Source of the DNA: Aegilops tauschii subsp. strangulata
Lineage: Eukaryota > Streptophyta > Magnoliopsida > Poales > Poaceae
Direction: 5' to 3'
Assembly: GCF_002575655.3 (NCBI RefSeq)
Contig: NC_053039.3
Coordinates: forward strand, 243,142,622-243,206,621
Length of the DNA: 64,000 bases
Below the pieces are notes generated by a model. The model was not told where the DNA came from, made no database searches, and worked only from the letters and a program-made list of their open reading frames with translations. The position numbers and the translations under genes were made by a program. Below, one piece after another: positions 1 to 10,599 of this stretch. Numbering within the stretch: position 1 is the first letter of the stretch; every line of letters starts with the position of its first letter.

Positions 1-270
1 GGCAAATTTCTTTTCATGTAGTGTGGCAATTATCTAATGTAGCATGCAAGACTATCTGGTGTAGCATGGCAATACATGAATATGTGTGGCATTTTTTTTT
101 CTTTAGCCTGACAATTCTCTATGTCGCATCATGGCAAAATCCCTGAAATGCAGGGCAATTTATTCTACCGCGGTATGGCAAATGCCTGACAATCTTTCTA
201 CTAGCATGGCAATTTTTTTCCTTTCAACATAGCAATTTTTTTTGTAATAGCACTACAATGACAATTGTAC
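1..270. repeat. Degenerate short-motif repeat tract
   Basis: Variants of a motif near AGCATGGCAATTT recur about ten times in 250 bases, for example near 26, 63, 125, 174 and 207. They are separated by T-rich stretches. No reading frame longer than 62 codons lies here and none resembles a protein. The pattern looks like the subterminal or internal repeats of a DNA transposon whose other parts lie outside the window, but no terminus is visible. The family is not identified. Confidence 0.45.
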
Positions 271-1404
271 TTAGGCTGCATAGAGAAACTAATATAAGTA
301 GGAACATGCATGTCACAAAGACAAAAAATATGATGTGACAAGTAATTAATGAGGATAGATGCAAATGGAGTAACATAATATGTTACCATAGTATAGTGGT
401 TCCCAATGTAAAATGACTCTATAAAGTAATAAATGAAGCACTCTATGTTATCACATCTATGACACTACCCACTATAAAGGTAATAACACTAAGAGCATCT
501 CTAGCAAATCCCGTAAAACCGAGCCATCAGGTATAATAACCGCCGGTTTGTGGGATCAACCCTGTATACCCGTCCCGACTAGATCCTCCAAATCCGGTTG
601 TCCCGCTTTTTTTGTGGGATCCAGAATCCACGGACGCATTTCCTCCATATCTACGGGATTTCACCCGACTATGCCGGCCCCCCTTTTTGTTGGCGCGAAC
701 CCACTTCCGCCGTCTTCAATTCCCGCCTCCACTCCCCGTCGCTGCCGCAAATCCTTGCCCCTTATTGCTGCCCCCGGCTGCCCCGCGCCGCCCGAAAGCT
801 CCGCCGCCCCGCACCGCATCCATTCCACCTCGTTTCGATGCTCGGGGGTGCCTATTTATGTCCGCCCCTCACGGCTGCGCCGGTGCCATGGATCCGCCTC
901 GGAGCTCGGTGCGTGGGTTTGTAGCTTGCGGACCAGGTTGGTTTCGACACCTGTGAGCGGCGTGCGTCAGAGGAAGAGGGCAGCTCGGCTTTGCTTTGGC
1001 CGATGGGGAGAACAAAGGGGCGGCTCCACGCGGCTTCGCTTCGGCCGGCGGGGGAGAACAAAGAGGTGGCGCCACTTTGCTTCGACTGAGATATGTCCAA
1101 CATCCGCAGGTTCGTGCTCAATTTGGCCCGGAGTAGCTTCGGGTGAAATTCATGGCCATTTTGTGTGCATTTTGTAGATGGATTGGAGTTCGACTTCGTC
1201 CGACTATTCGTACATAGAAGAGATGATCCTCGACGACGATGATGACAACCTAGTGTTGTTGCATCTCATCAACGAATTTGAGGCGGGGCTGAAGAAAAAG
1301 CGGCGCGAATCCATGGTCGGCCGGCTATGCATTCCCCTCAACCAAGCTCTCGGCGACAAGATGCTCATGAAAGACTACTTCGCTGAGGTACCAACATATC
1401 CGTC

Positions 1405-3000
1405 TGAAAGGAAAGATATAGTTGACTAGAGGGGGGGTGAATAGGCAACTAACAATTTTTAGCTTTTCTTTACCAAATTAAACTTAGCATCAAAGTAGGT
1501 TGTCTAGATATGCAACTAGGTGAGCAACCTATATTATGCAACAACAACAAGCACACAAGCAAGCAAAGGATACAACACAATTTAAGCTTGCACAAGTAAA
1601 GGTAAGAGATAACCAAGAGTGGAGTCGGTGGAGACGAGGATGTGTTACCGAAGTTCCTTCTCTTTGAGAGGAAGTACGTCTCCGTTGGAGCGGTGTGGAG
1701 GCACAATGCTCCCCAAGAAGCCACTAGGGCCACCGTATTCTCCTCACGCCCTCACACAATGCGAGATGCCGTGATTCCACTGTTGGTGCCCTTGAAGGCG
1801 GCGACCGAACCTTTACAAACAAGGTTGGGGCTATCTCCACAACTTAATCGGAGGCTCCCAACGGCACCACGAAGCTTCACCACAATGGAATATGGCTCCG
1901 CGGTGACCTCAACCGTCTAGGGTGCTCAAACACCCAAGAGTAACAAGATCCGCAAGGGATTAGTGGGGGGAATCAAATTTCTCTTGGTGGAAGTGTAGAT
2001 CGGGGCCTTCTCAACCAATCCCTAGAAAATCAACAAGTTTGATTGGCTAGGGAGAGAGATCGGGCGAAAATGGAGCTTTGAGCAACAATGGGGTTGGGGA
2101 GGGAAGATGCAGTCTTTTGGGGAAGAAGACCCCCTTTATATAGTGGGAAAAGATTCAACCGTTACCCCCTCACTCAGCCCGCGAGACGCGGTACTACCAC
2201 ACAAGCTCGCGGTACTACCACAAGGCGCTGCGGTACTACTGCTTCTGGTTGTGGTACTACCGCTCGTGTAGTAGAAGCCAGAAGAGGTCCTATTGCACTA
2301 GGCAACGAGCGGTAGAACCGCCGGAGCGGTAGTACTGCGCGCCCCTGCGGTACTACCGCAGGGCAGGGCTCTTCTAGCTGGAAAAAGCACGGACTAAATA
2401 AATTACGTCCGTGACTACTTCTGCTGAGTTGAGGACTATGCAAAAATCCGGCACGGTACTACCGCTCGTAGGGAGCGGTACTACCGCATATGGGCGGAAG
2501 TAAAAAATTACTTATGCGCCTACTTCCGCATGGGCGAGCGTCAGGGCCAGACGCAGCGGTACTACCGCTCACCAGGAGCGGTACTACCACTGGTCCCTGT
2601 GGTACTACTGCAAGCCCTTGCGGTACTACTGCTCCCTTGAGCAGTACTACCGCATGCCACAGACACTTTAGCATTTGAAAGCCTTCATTTCACAGAGACA
2701 AGGATAAACGGACGGTGCTCCAATGAAGCGAAGGAAAGGTGGTGAAAAGGAACAGATGTGTACGTGTTGATTCCACCCTAACCTTTTCGATGCGGACCCC
2801 CTCTTAATAGTACGGCTTTCCTATGACTCAAATCCATCGTAAAGAAACGTAGAGAACGGCCGTCTTCGATAGGTTTCGAGGGGCAACGAATCGTCTTATG
2901 CCTAGACATGAGATATTTGAAAGGCTCAATGCACACGATTAGTCTGCAAATGCATTGTCATCAATGACCAAAACCACATTGGGAGAAATATGCCCTTACA
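1405..3000 (-). repeat. 3' LTR of element D
   Basis: The left copy starts TGAAAGG at 1405 and ends CCCTTACA at 3000. It matches 8980-10599 over nearly its whole length. On the minus strand a TATA-like TATATAAA lies at 2142-2135. A dense array of GCGGTACTACCGC-type inverted repeats occupies about 2183-2660. Many of these repeats are degraded here relative to the right copy, often at C residues. Confidence 0.88.
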
Positions 3001-3017
3001 ATCTCCCCCTTTTTGGT
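3001..3017 (-). promoter_or_regulatory. Polypurine tract of element D
   Basis: On the minus strand a purine run reading AAAAAGGGGGAGAT sits directly against the 3' LTR. In LTR retrotransposons this tract primes plus-strand DNA synthesis. Its position fixes the minus orientation of the element. Confidence 0.75.
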
Positions 3018-3539
3018 GGATTGATGACAATACGGGATTTGCGCATAGAGATATACAATGAACATAAGCAAACCCAAAATCTATAAAATATAGACAGGCT
3101 CCCCCTAGATGTGTGCACTCTATAGATATGCTTTGGAGTGCACAACACACATACTAGGATCAACAGTCCCCCTATATTTTATAGAGAAGGCAAAACTTGT
3201 AATAGTATAAGTGACAATAAGCATTGAGGCAAGGTATAATAAGTGAGCATGAAGTAAAGGGCACAAGATAAAATAAGCTCACAATTCTACTAAACATACT
3301 AGACAATAAAGGATAAGCTTGAGGGCATATGTCTCAGACCATATGATAGAATAAGTCTCCTGGTCTCACACGCACACCAACACAAACCAACAAACCAAAG
3401 CAACGAAGGTTCAATGAAACGAAAGCAAAAGAGACACAAGACTCACAAATCCTACACTCTCTCCACCTTTGGCATCGAGACACCAAAAAGGCAGAGAGGA
3501 CACCTACGACACAGGTGGTAGCTCCCACTGAGGTGATCA

Positions 3540-4812
3540 CCCATCAAGCTCCTCATCTGTCTCAGCAGCAGGAATGGACTCCTCATCTATCTCATGCCAC
3601 TGGTATCCTTGCTTCGTCATCTAGGCAGCCTCGGGAGTGATGTTCTTCTCGGACCCGCTCGAGACTTGCTCGCCAAGCTTCCTCAAAATCCTCTTGTCGC
3701 GCTGGCGACTCTCCTTCTAAGCAACATGGGTTTGGTACTGCCCCTTGGCCTGCATGCAGAACAGAGACTTCACCTTGGCCTTGAGCTTCTTAGCCCAAGA
3801 GGGCTCGGTAGATGGAGGTGCATACCCCTCAGAACTGTCCTCAGCCTCCTCCTCCTCAAACTCATCCTCATCAACATCCATACGAGCAGCCTCGGCCTTA
3901 GCCCGGGTAGTGGTGTTAGCCCACTTGTTCTTCTGGCGCAGCTTGATGGGCTCATGGCGAATCCAGTTGGGAGCAAGAAACTCTTCACCCGGAAAGAGCT
4001 TCTCCCAAGTCTTCGAGATCAAGAGGAACAAATAAGGTCAATAGATGGGCACCTTATGATGGAACACAACAAACTAAAGCTCACTCCACATGATATGTGA
4101 GACATCAAGTGGTTTAGGTTGTTGGAGACACGCTTCCTCATAGATGAGCATCATGTCTACAAGATAGGAATGCACCTTGTCCTTGTTGCCTATGCGAGGA
4201 AACAGAGAGTTGCGGAAGATCCGGTGCATGATGTCAAGAAACGGGTTCAGCACAAAGGTCTTCTTGTCATTGGGTAACTTCTTCTCAACAAGGTAGGGTT
4301 GAAGCTTGTTCTTGTTGGCAGACTCGGGGTTGGCATGTGGGCGGGCACCAACGGGCACATCAAGCCCCTCATCACGAACATGCAACAGCTCCATGAACTC
4401 CTTCCACTCAGCAGTCATCCTCTTCCCATTAGTCATCCAAGTCATGGTCCGCTTCTCATCCGTGTGGAAGTGGACAGAAGTAAAGAACTGAGCCACAAGC
4501 TCCGGGTCAAAGTCAAGGTGGAAAGTGATGATCCCCTCAATACAAACTGCTCCACCAAATCCAAAGGCTCACCAAAATATGCCTGGTTCTTCTTCAGATG
4601 TTCCATGTCAATCCACTGAACTGGTACATAGATGTTCTGCTTGGCCTTGATCACGTCTAGGTAGATGAGATTATGTTGCCTGGTCCAAAACAAGTCATTG
4701 CCCCTGTTGAGTTCCCTTGGCTTGACGTACGGGTTGAGCTTTCTTCGAATAAAAAACTCTTCTTGAGGCATTTCATCCATGCTGACAGTTAGCTCCTTGG
4801 TCTTGGTAGCTG
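3540..4812 (-). pseudogene. Element D internal protein remnant
   Basis: Three consecutive minus-strand pieces (4780-4442, 4496-4074, 4031-3717) appear to be one protein broken by frameshifts and stops. The first contains QEEFFIRRKLNPYVKPRE and an IYLDVIKAKQNIYVPVQW stretch. The second ends in LDVSHIMWSEL. The third has an acidic run (DEDEFEEEEAEDSSEG) followed by lysine-rich sequence. A further upstream part may lie at 8297-8500, on the other side of nested element C. It resembles the 'putative plant transposon protein' class of non-autonomous cereal elements as I remember it. It has no protease, RT or integrase motif, and its function is unknown. Confidence 0.6.
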
Positions 4813-5195
4813 TGATGTCTACTATGCAACTTTATTCTTGTAGACTCGTGTTGGGACTCCAAGCGCAGAGTTCTGTAGGATAGTAGCAATTTTCCCTCAA
4901 GTGGATGACCTAAGGTTTATCAATCCGTGGGACGTGTAGGATGAAGATGGTCTCTCTCAAACAACCTTGCAACCAAATACAAGAAATCTCTTGTGTCCCC
5001 AACACACCCAATACAATGGCAAATTATATAGGTGCACTAGTTCGGCGAAGAGATGGTGATAAAAGTGTAATATTGATGATAGAAATATATTCTTATAATC
5101 TGGATAAATAAAAATAGTAAGGTAGCAAATAGTAAACGGGCACAAAAACGGTATCGCAATGCTTGAAAACGGTATTGCAATGCTTGTAAACGGGC
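4813..5195 (-). repeat. Truncated 3' LTR of element C
   Basis: The first ~380 bases match the start of the right LTR at 6709, including TGATGTCTACTA and the phrase GATGACCTAAGGTTTATC. Homology stops around 5195, after a short local duplication of the words CGGTATTGCAATGCTTG and AAACGGGCACAAAAA. About 1.2 kb of LTR is missing. The stutter at the break suggests slippage or end-joining repair. Confidence 0.75.
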
Positions 5196-5937
5196 ACAAA
5201 AATGGTATTTTTATAAATTTCAATCACACAAAACTTAACAGAACTTCGTGAGATAGGTTAGTATGATAAAGAGCAAACCATTCCACTTTTGGTACTGTCA
5301 AAGACAAGATTCATAATTGTTCTCACACAATTCCTACTGTAACATATCATTTCCACAAATTATATTGAGCAATATAAGCCAAAGAAACTAGAAAGCAAGC
5401 AAAATATGCATTGAAAACAGAATCTGTCAAAAACAGAATAGCCTGTAATGATCTGGATAACTACCATACTTCTGCTACTCCAAAAATTATTAAAAAATTA
5501 GGAACACGTGAGAAATTTGTATATTAAACTTCTGCAAAAAGTATAAACTCAAGATCACTCTTCTGTTAAAAATGAGACTCATTTTCGTGAGCGCAAAAGT
5601 TTCTGTTTTTCAGCAGGGTCAAATCAACTATCACCCAACATGATCCCAAAGGCTTTACTTGGCACTTTATTGAAACAAAGGCAATAAAACATGATTACTA
5701 CAGTAGCATAATCATGTGAACACACAAAAACAGTAGGTAAAAGTGTTGGGTTGCCTCCCAACAAGCGCTTTTCTTTAATGCCTTTTAGCTAGGCATGATG
5801 ATTTCAATGATGCTCGCATAAAAGATAAGAATTGAAACATAAAGAGAGCATCATGAGTCATATGACTAGCACATATAAATCTAACCCACTTCCTATGCAT
5901 AGGGATTTTGTGAGCAAACAACTTATGGGAACAAGAA
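5196..5937 (-). other. Non-coding internal region of element C
   Basis: No reading frame is supported here. Read on the minus strand, the sequence shares an ordered set of phrases with element F (about 41700-42080). These include GGTGATAGTTGATTTGA, AGAAACTTTTGCGC, AGAAGTATGG and CTATTCTGTTTTTGA. Conservation of a non-coding block between elements with different LTRs suggests an RNA-level function such as packaging or RNA structure, or simply common descent. Confidence 0.55.
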
Positions 5938-6582
5938 TCAACTAGCATAGGAAGGCAAAAACAAGCATAACATCAAAATTTTCAACACATAGAGAGGAAA
6001 CTTGATATTATTGCAATAAGTAGAAGCATATGTTCCTCCATCATAATAATTTTCAGTGGCATCATGAATGAAATCAACAATATAACCATCACATAAAGCA
6101 TTCTTTTCATGATACATAAGCATAGAAATTTTGTTACTCTTCACATAAGAAAATTTATTCTCATAAATAGTAGTGGGAGCAAACTCAACAAAGTAACTAT
6201 CATGGGATTGAAAATTAAAATCATGATGACAAGTTTCATGGTTATCATTATTCTTTGTAGCATACATGTCATCACCATAATCATCATAGATAGGAGGCAT
6301 GCTTTCATCATAATAAATTTTCTCATCAAAACTTGGGGGATTGAAAATATCATCTTCATCAAATATAGCATCCTCAAGCTTGTAGCTTTGCATATCATTA
6401 GCATCATGGATATTCAAAGAATTCATAATAAAAACATTGCAATCATGCTTATCATTCAAATATTTTGTGCCAAGCATTTTATTGACTTCTTTTTCTAACA
6501 ATTGAGCACAATTTTCCGAACCATCATTTTCAAGAAAGATATTATAAAGATGATCAATAATATGATGCAACCTAAATTCCAT
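5938..6582 (-). CDS. Hypothetical protein in the gag position of element C
   Basis: This 214-residue open frame starts about 100 bases downstream of the primer binding site of element C, where gag normally begins. The product is acidic and rich in Asp, Asn, Tyr and His, with runs such as EDAIFDEDDIFNPPSF and YDDYGDDMYATKNND. No zinc knuckle (CCHC), Gag fold motif or protease motif is visible. The uninterrupted frame is notable because everything else in C and D is broken, but low-complexity AT-rich sequence can stay open by chance. I recall similar proteins from non-autonomous wheat Gypsy elements. The function is unknown. Confidence 0.5.
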   Translation of the reverse strand: MEFRLHHIIDHLYNIFLENDGSENCAQLLEKEVNKMLGTKYLNDKHDCNVFIMNSLNIHDANDMQSYKLEDAIFDEDDIFNPPSFDEKIYYDESMPPIYDDYGDDMYATKNNDNHETCHHDFNFQSHDSYFVEFAPTTIYENKFSYVKSNKISMLMYHEKNALCDGYIVDFIHDATENYYDGGTYASTYCNNIKFPLYVLKILMLCLFLPSYAS

Positions 6583-6680
6583 TTTTTTATAGTTTTCTTT
6601 TTATAAACCAAACTAGTGATAAAACAAGAAACTAAAAGATTCAATTGCAAGATCTAAAGATATACCTTCAAGCACTCACC

Positions 6681-6698
6681 TCCCCGGCAACGGCGCCA
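6681..6698 (-). promoter_or_regulatory. tRNA-Asp primer binding site of element C
   Basis: On the minus strand the site reads TGGCGCCGTTGCCGGGGA, complementary to the 3' end of plant tRNA-Asp including CCA. It lies ten bases inside the LTR. It primes minus-strand DNA synthesis. The same 18 bases occur in elements E and F, so all three belong to one priming class. Confidence 0.85.
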
Positions 6699-6708
6699 GA
6701 AAAGAGCT

Positions 6709-8296
6709 TGATGTCTACTACGCAACTTTATTCTTGTAGACTCGTGTTGGGCCTCCAAGCGCAGAGTTTTGTAGGACAGTAGCAATTTTCCCTCAAGTTG
6801 ATGACCTAAGGTTTATCAATCCGTGGGAGGTGTAGGATGAAGATGGTCTCTCTCAAACAACCCTGCAACCAAATACAAGAAATCTCTTGTGTCCCCCACA
6901 CCCAATACAATGGCAAATTGTATAGGTGCACTAGTTCGGCGAAGAGATGGTGATAAAAGTGCAATATTGATGGTAGAAATATATTTTTATAATCTGAATA
7001 AATAAAAACAGCAAGGTAGCAAATAGTAAACGGGCACAAAAACGGTATTGCAATGCTTGAAAATGAGGCCTATGGTCCGTACTTTCGTTAGTGCAAACTC
7101 TCAACAATGCTAGCATAGTTGGATCATATGATTATTCCTCAAAGTGAAATAAAGAATCACTCCCGAGTTCCCATTAGCGGAGAACAAAAGATATAAATTG
7201 TTTGTAGGGTATGAAACCACATCAAAACTATTCTTTCCGTTCGATCTATCCTAGAGTTCGTACTAGAATAACGCAAGCTATTCTTTCTGATCGATCTAAT
7301 CAAGAGTTCGTACTAAAGTAGCACCAAAGCAAACTCATATTCATAATACTCAATCCACACAAAGAACTACAAGGGGACCCCAAAGTTTCTATTGGAGAAA
7401 AGATAATAAAAATGTGCATCAACCCCTATGCATAGATTACCCCAATATCACCGCGGGAATCCGCGAGTTGAATGCCAAGACACATATCAAGTGAATCAAT
7501 ATGATACCCCAATTGTCACCTCAAGTATTCATACCGCAAGACATACATCATGTGTTCTCATCTCTGATATTCAATCCGACAAGGCAAAACTTCAAAGGAT
7601 AAAGATTCAATTCAACACAACAAGAGTATAGCGGGGAGAAACATCATATGATCCGACTATATTAACAAAGCCCATGATATAGATCACGACAGAGAGAGAT
7701 TAAACACATAGCTAATGGTACAAACCCTCAGCCCAGAGGTTGGACTACTCCCTCCTCATCGTGGTGGCCGCCGGGATGATGAAGATGGACACCGGAGATG
7801 ATTCCCCCCTCCGGCAGGGTGCCGCAACGGGGTCTAGATTGGTTTTCGCGGATACAGAGACCTTGGGGCGGCGGACTTCTGATCTAGGTTAACCCCGAAG
7901 GGTTTCGGAATATTTGGGAATTTATAGTGCAAAGAAGGGGTGCGGGAGGCCACCAAGGTGGGCACAACCCACCTGGGCGCGCCAGGTGGGCCTGGCGTGC
8001 CCTGGTGGGTTGTGCCCCTCTCGGGGCACCCCCCAGGTGCAGATCTGGCCCATTTGGGTTCCTTCTGGTCCATAAAAAATCCCCGTGGAGTTTCGTCGCG
8101 TTTGGACTCCATTTGGTATTGATTTCCTGCGATGAAAAAAACAAGCAAAAAACAGCAACTGGCACTGGGCACTGTGTCAATAGGTTAGTCCCAAAAAATG
8201 ATATAAAGTTGCTATAAAATGATTGTAAAACATCCAAGAATGATAAAATAACAGCATGAATACTTCATAAATTGTAGATACGTTGGAGATGTATCA
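6709..8296 (-). repeat. 5' LTR of element C
   Basis: This LTR is about 1.59 kb, with TGAT at the left end and ATCA at the right. On the minus strand a CTATAAATTCCC TATA-like box lies around 7927-7916. A large GC-rich hairpin (7960-8017) lies upstream of it. The outer ~200 bases share phrases with the LTR of element F (the ACGTTGGAGA/TCTCCAACGT edge and an AATCAATACCAAA-like string), so the two families are related. Confidence 0.82.
7960..8017. repeat. GC-rich 27-bp stem / 4-base loop hairpin in the C LTR
   Basis: The left arm starts GGGCACAACCCACC and the right arm ends GGTGGGTTGTGCCC. The arms pair over 27 bases with two mismatches around a TGGG loop. The hairpin lies roughly 35-90 bases upstream of the minus-strand TATA-like box. 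It could be a promoter structure or a methylation target, or could affect read-through. It is seen directly as sequence; the role is inference. Confidence 0.7.
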
Positions 8297-8979
8297 CTGT
8301 GGTCTTGACGTTGCGTTGTGGGGCATTGGAGCCCTCAGGAGCTTCTTGGTTGTGAAGGCTCTTGGAGCTCGTGTCACGGCTGGGATTCTAGTGCCTTGCA
8401 TTGGAACCGGAGCCACCACCTATGACACACAACACAAATACGCGAGAAAGGCGAGAAGGATTATTGCAAAGACCAAGGCCAAAACCAAACGAAACATGTA
8501 GAAATGGGATTGGGTGGACAAACAAAGTAATTTTTAACTCAGCGGTAGTACCGGGCCAGGATGCGGACGGAAAATTTACATCCGCTCTAGCCGCGGTAGT
8601 ACTACGCCGGGTTGGCACGGTAGTACCGCGCTTAGAGCGGAAGTAAATTTTTTACTTCCGCGAGCCGGGCGGTAGTATCGCTCGAGAGGAGCAGTAGTAC
8701 CTCATGGGGCGGTCTCGCATGAGCAGGCGGTAGTACCGCTCCAGAGGAGCGGTAGTACCGCACAGAACAGATCTTCGCAAGAACAGATCTAGGAACATCC
8801 GTAAATTTAGATCGGTACTACCGTTGATAAAAACTACATAGTTGCAACACACCAAATAGCATATCTACTGCACTAGCACTCTCCTACAATCTCCTCTTGC
8901 AAAGATTTAGCCAAAAATCACAAGAACTACACATGCATCTCCCCAAAACCTAGAAGCACAACAACGGGGCAAAGAGAGA
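8297..8979 (-). other. 5' internal region of element D with palindrome cluster
   Basis: This part of element D lies between nested element C and the 5' LTR. At 8297-8500 the minus strand has coding-like sequence that may be the N-terminal part of the D protein. At 8540-8830 there are about eight GCGGTAGTACCGC-type inverted repeats in a setting otherwise unlike the LTR arrays. The expected primer binding site near 8980 was not recognised. Confidence 0.5.
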
Positions 8980-10599
8980 GGGACTAAGGGAGATACCTAA
9001 CAACTTTTAGAGGGGGGTGAATAGACAACTAACAATTTTTAGCGTTTCTTTACCAAATTAAACTTAGCATCAAAGTAGGTTGTCTAGATATGCAACTAGG
9101 TGAGCAACCTATATGATGCAACAACAACAAGCACACAAGCAAGCAAGGGATACAACACAAAATAAGCTTGCACAAGTAAAGGCAAGAGATAACCAAGAGT
9201 GGAGTCGGTGGAGACGAGGATGTGTTACCGAAGTTCCTTCCCTTTGAGAGGAAGTACGTCTCCATTGGAGCGGTGTGGAGGCACAATGCTCCACAAGAAG
9301 CCACTAGGGCCACCATATTCTCCTCACGCCCTCACACAATGCGAGATGCCATGATTCCACTATTGGTGCCCTTGAAGGCGGCGACCGAACCTTTACAAAC
9401 AACGTTGGGGCTATCTCCACAACTTAGGCTCCCAACGGCACCACGAAGCTTCACCCTAATGGAATATGGCTCCGCGGTGACCTCAACTGTCTAGGGTGCT
9501 CAAACACCCAAGAGTAACAAGATCCGCAAGGGATTAGTGGGGGGAATCAAATTTCTCTTGGTGGAAGTGTAGATCGGGGCCTTCTCAACCAATCCATAGA
9601 AAACCAATAAGTTTGATTGGCTAGGGAGAGAGATCGTGCGAAAATGGAGCTTTGAGCAACAATGGAGCTTGGGGAGGGAAGATGTAGTCTTCTTGGGGAA
9701 GAAGACCCCCTTTATATAGTGGGGGAAAAGACCCAACCGTTACCCCCTCACTCAGCCCGCGAGATGCGGTACTACCGCACACGCTCGCGGTACTACCGCA
9801 AGGCGCTGCGGTACTACTGCTTCTAGTTGCGGTACTACCGCTTGTGTAGTAGAAGCCAGAAGAGGTTCTGTTGCACTAGGTAACGAGTGGTAGAACCGCC
9901 GGAGCGGTACTACCGCGCGCCCCTGCGGTACTACCGCAGGGCAGGGCTCTTCTAGTTGGAAAAAGCATAGACTAAATAAATTACGTCCGTGACTACTTCC
10001 GCTGAGTTGAGGACTGTGCAAAAATCCGGCACGGTACTACCGCTCGCAGGGAGCGGTACTACCGCATTTGGGCGGAAGTAAAAAATTACTTCCGCGCCTA
10101 CTTCCGCATGCGCCAGCGTTAGGGCCATACGAAGCGGTACTACCGCTCACCAGGAGCGGTACTACCGCTGGTCCCTATGGTACTACCGCGACCTTGAGCG
10201 GTACTACCGCAAGCCCTTGTGGTACTACTGATCCCTTGAGCAGTACTACCGCATGCCACAAACACTTTAGCATTTGAAAGCCTTCATTTCGCAGAGACAA
10301 GGATAAACGGACGGTGCTCCAATGAAGCGAAGGAAAGGTGGTGAAAAGGAACAGATGTGCACGTGTTGATTCCACCCTAACCTTTCCGATGCAGACCCCC
10401 TCTTAATAATATGGCTTTCATACGACTCAAATCCACCAAAAAGAAACGTAGAGAACGGCCGTCTTCGATAGGTTCCGAGGGGCAACGAATCGTCTTGTGC
10501 CTAGACATGAGATATCTGAAATGCTCATTGCACACGATTAGTCCGCAAATTCACTGTCATCAATCACCAAAACCACATAGGGAGAAATATGCCCTTACA
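8980..10599 (-). repeat. 5' LTR of element D
   Basis: The copy ends CCCTTACA at 10599. Its inner edge is near 8980 but blurred by changes. About nine exact copies of GCGGTACTACCGC and several one-base variants occur between 9766 and 10260. Relative to the left LTR it carries small indels and many point changes. The outer flank is the CCGTC duplication at 10600-10604. Confidence 0.85.

Larger units (their letters stand above)
4813..8296 (-). mobile_element. Gypsy-type LTR element C, non-autonomous, nested in D
   Basis: Read on the minus strand, the element has a full 5' LTR (8296-6709) and a primer binding site complementary to tRNA-Asp (6698-6681). An open frame in the gag position follows, then a non-coding region and a truncated 3' LTR (about 5195-4813). 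The LTR ends are TGAT and ATCA. The flanks do not give a clean five-base duplication, which fits a later deletion on the left side. No RT or integrase is present, and the intact span is only 3.5 kb. The element lies inside the internal region of D and splits its coding remnant. Confidence 0.8.
1405..10599 (-). mobile_element. LTR retrotransposon D, non-autonomous (LARD-like)
   Basis: Two LTRs of about 1.6 kb flank an internal region, and a five-base CCGTC duplication (1400-1404 and 10600-10604) shows the insertion site in the Harbinger gene. Orientation is minus: the LTR reads TGTAAGGGCATATTTCTCCC on that strand, and a polypurine tract precedes it. Without nested element C the internal region is about 2.5 kb. 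It carries one broken reading frame and no visible protease, reverse transcriptase or integrase, so the element depended on a partner. No clear primer binding site was found next to the right LTR. I recall this LTR start as common in wheat but do not assign a family. Confidence 0.85.

Noticed and set aside
548..1177. 209-codon and overlapping frames in the Harbinger leader
   Set aside because: Several frames overlap in GC-rich sequence, with Pro/Arg/Ser-rich products lacking domains. The recognisable transposase starts at 1178, so these look like composition artefacts.
2183..2660. CRISPR-like appearance of repeated GCGGTACTACCGC units
   Set aside because: The spacing is irregular, the units are only 13 bases, they sit inside a eukaryotic LTR, and no cas genes are present.
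7834..8237. Overlapping frames around the C LTR hairpin
   Set aside because: They are produced by the inverted repeat itself, which gives similar products on both strands, and lie within an LTR.
4808..8301. Target duplication for element C
   Set aside because: The flanks AGCTG and CTGTG share only CTG when aligned, which is not a convincing five-base duplication, so none is claimed.
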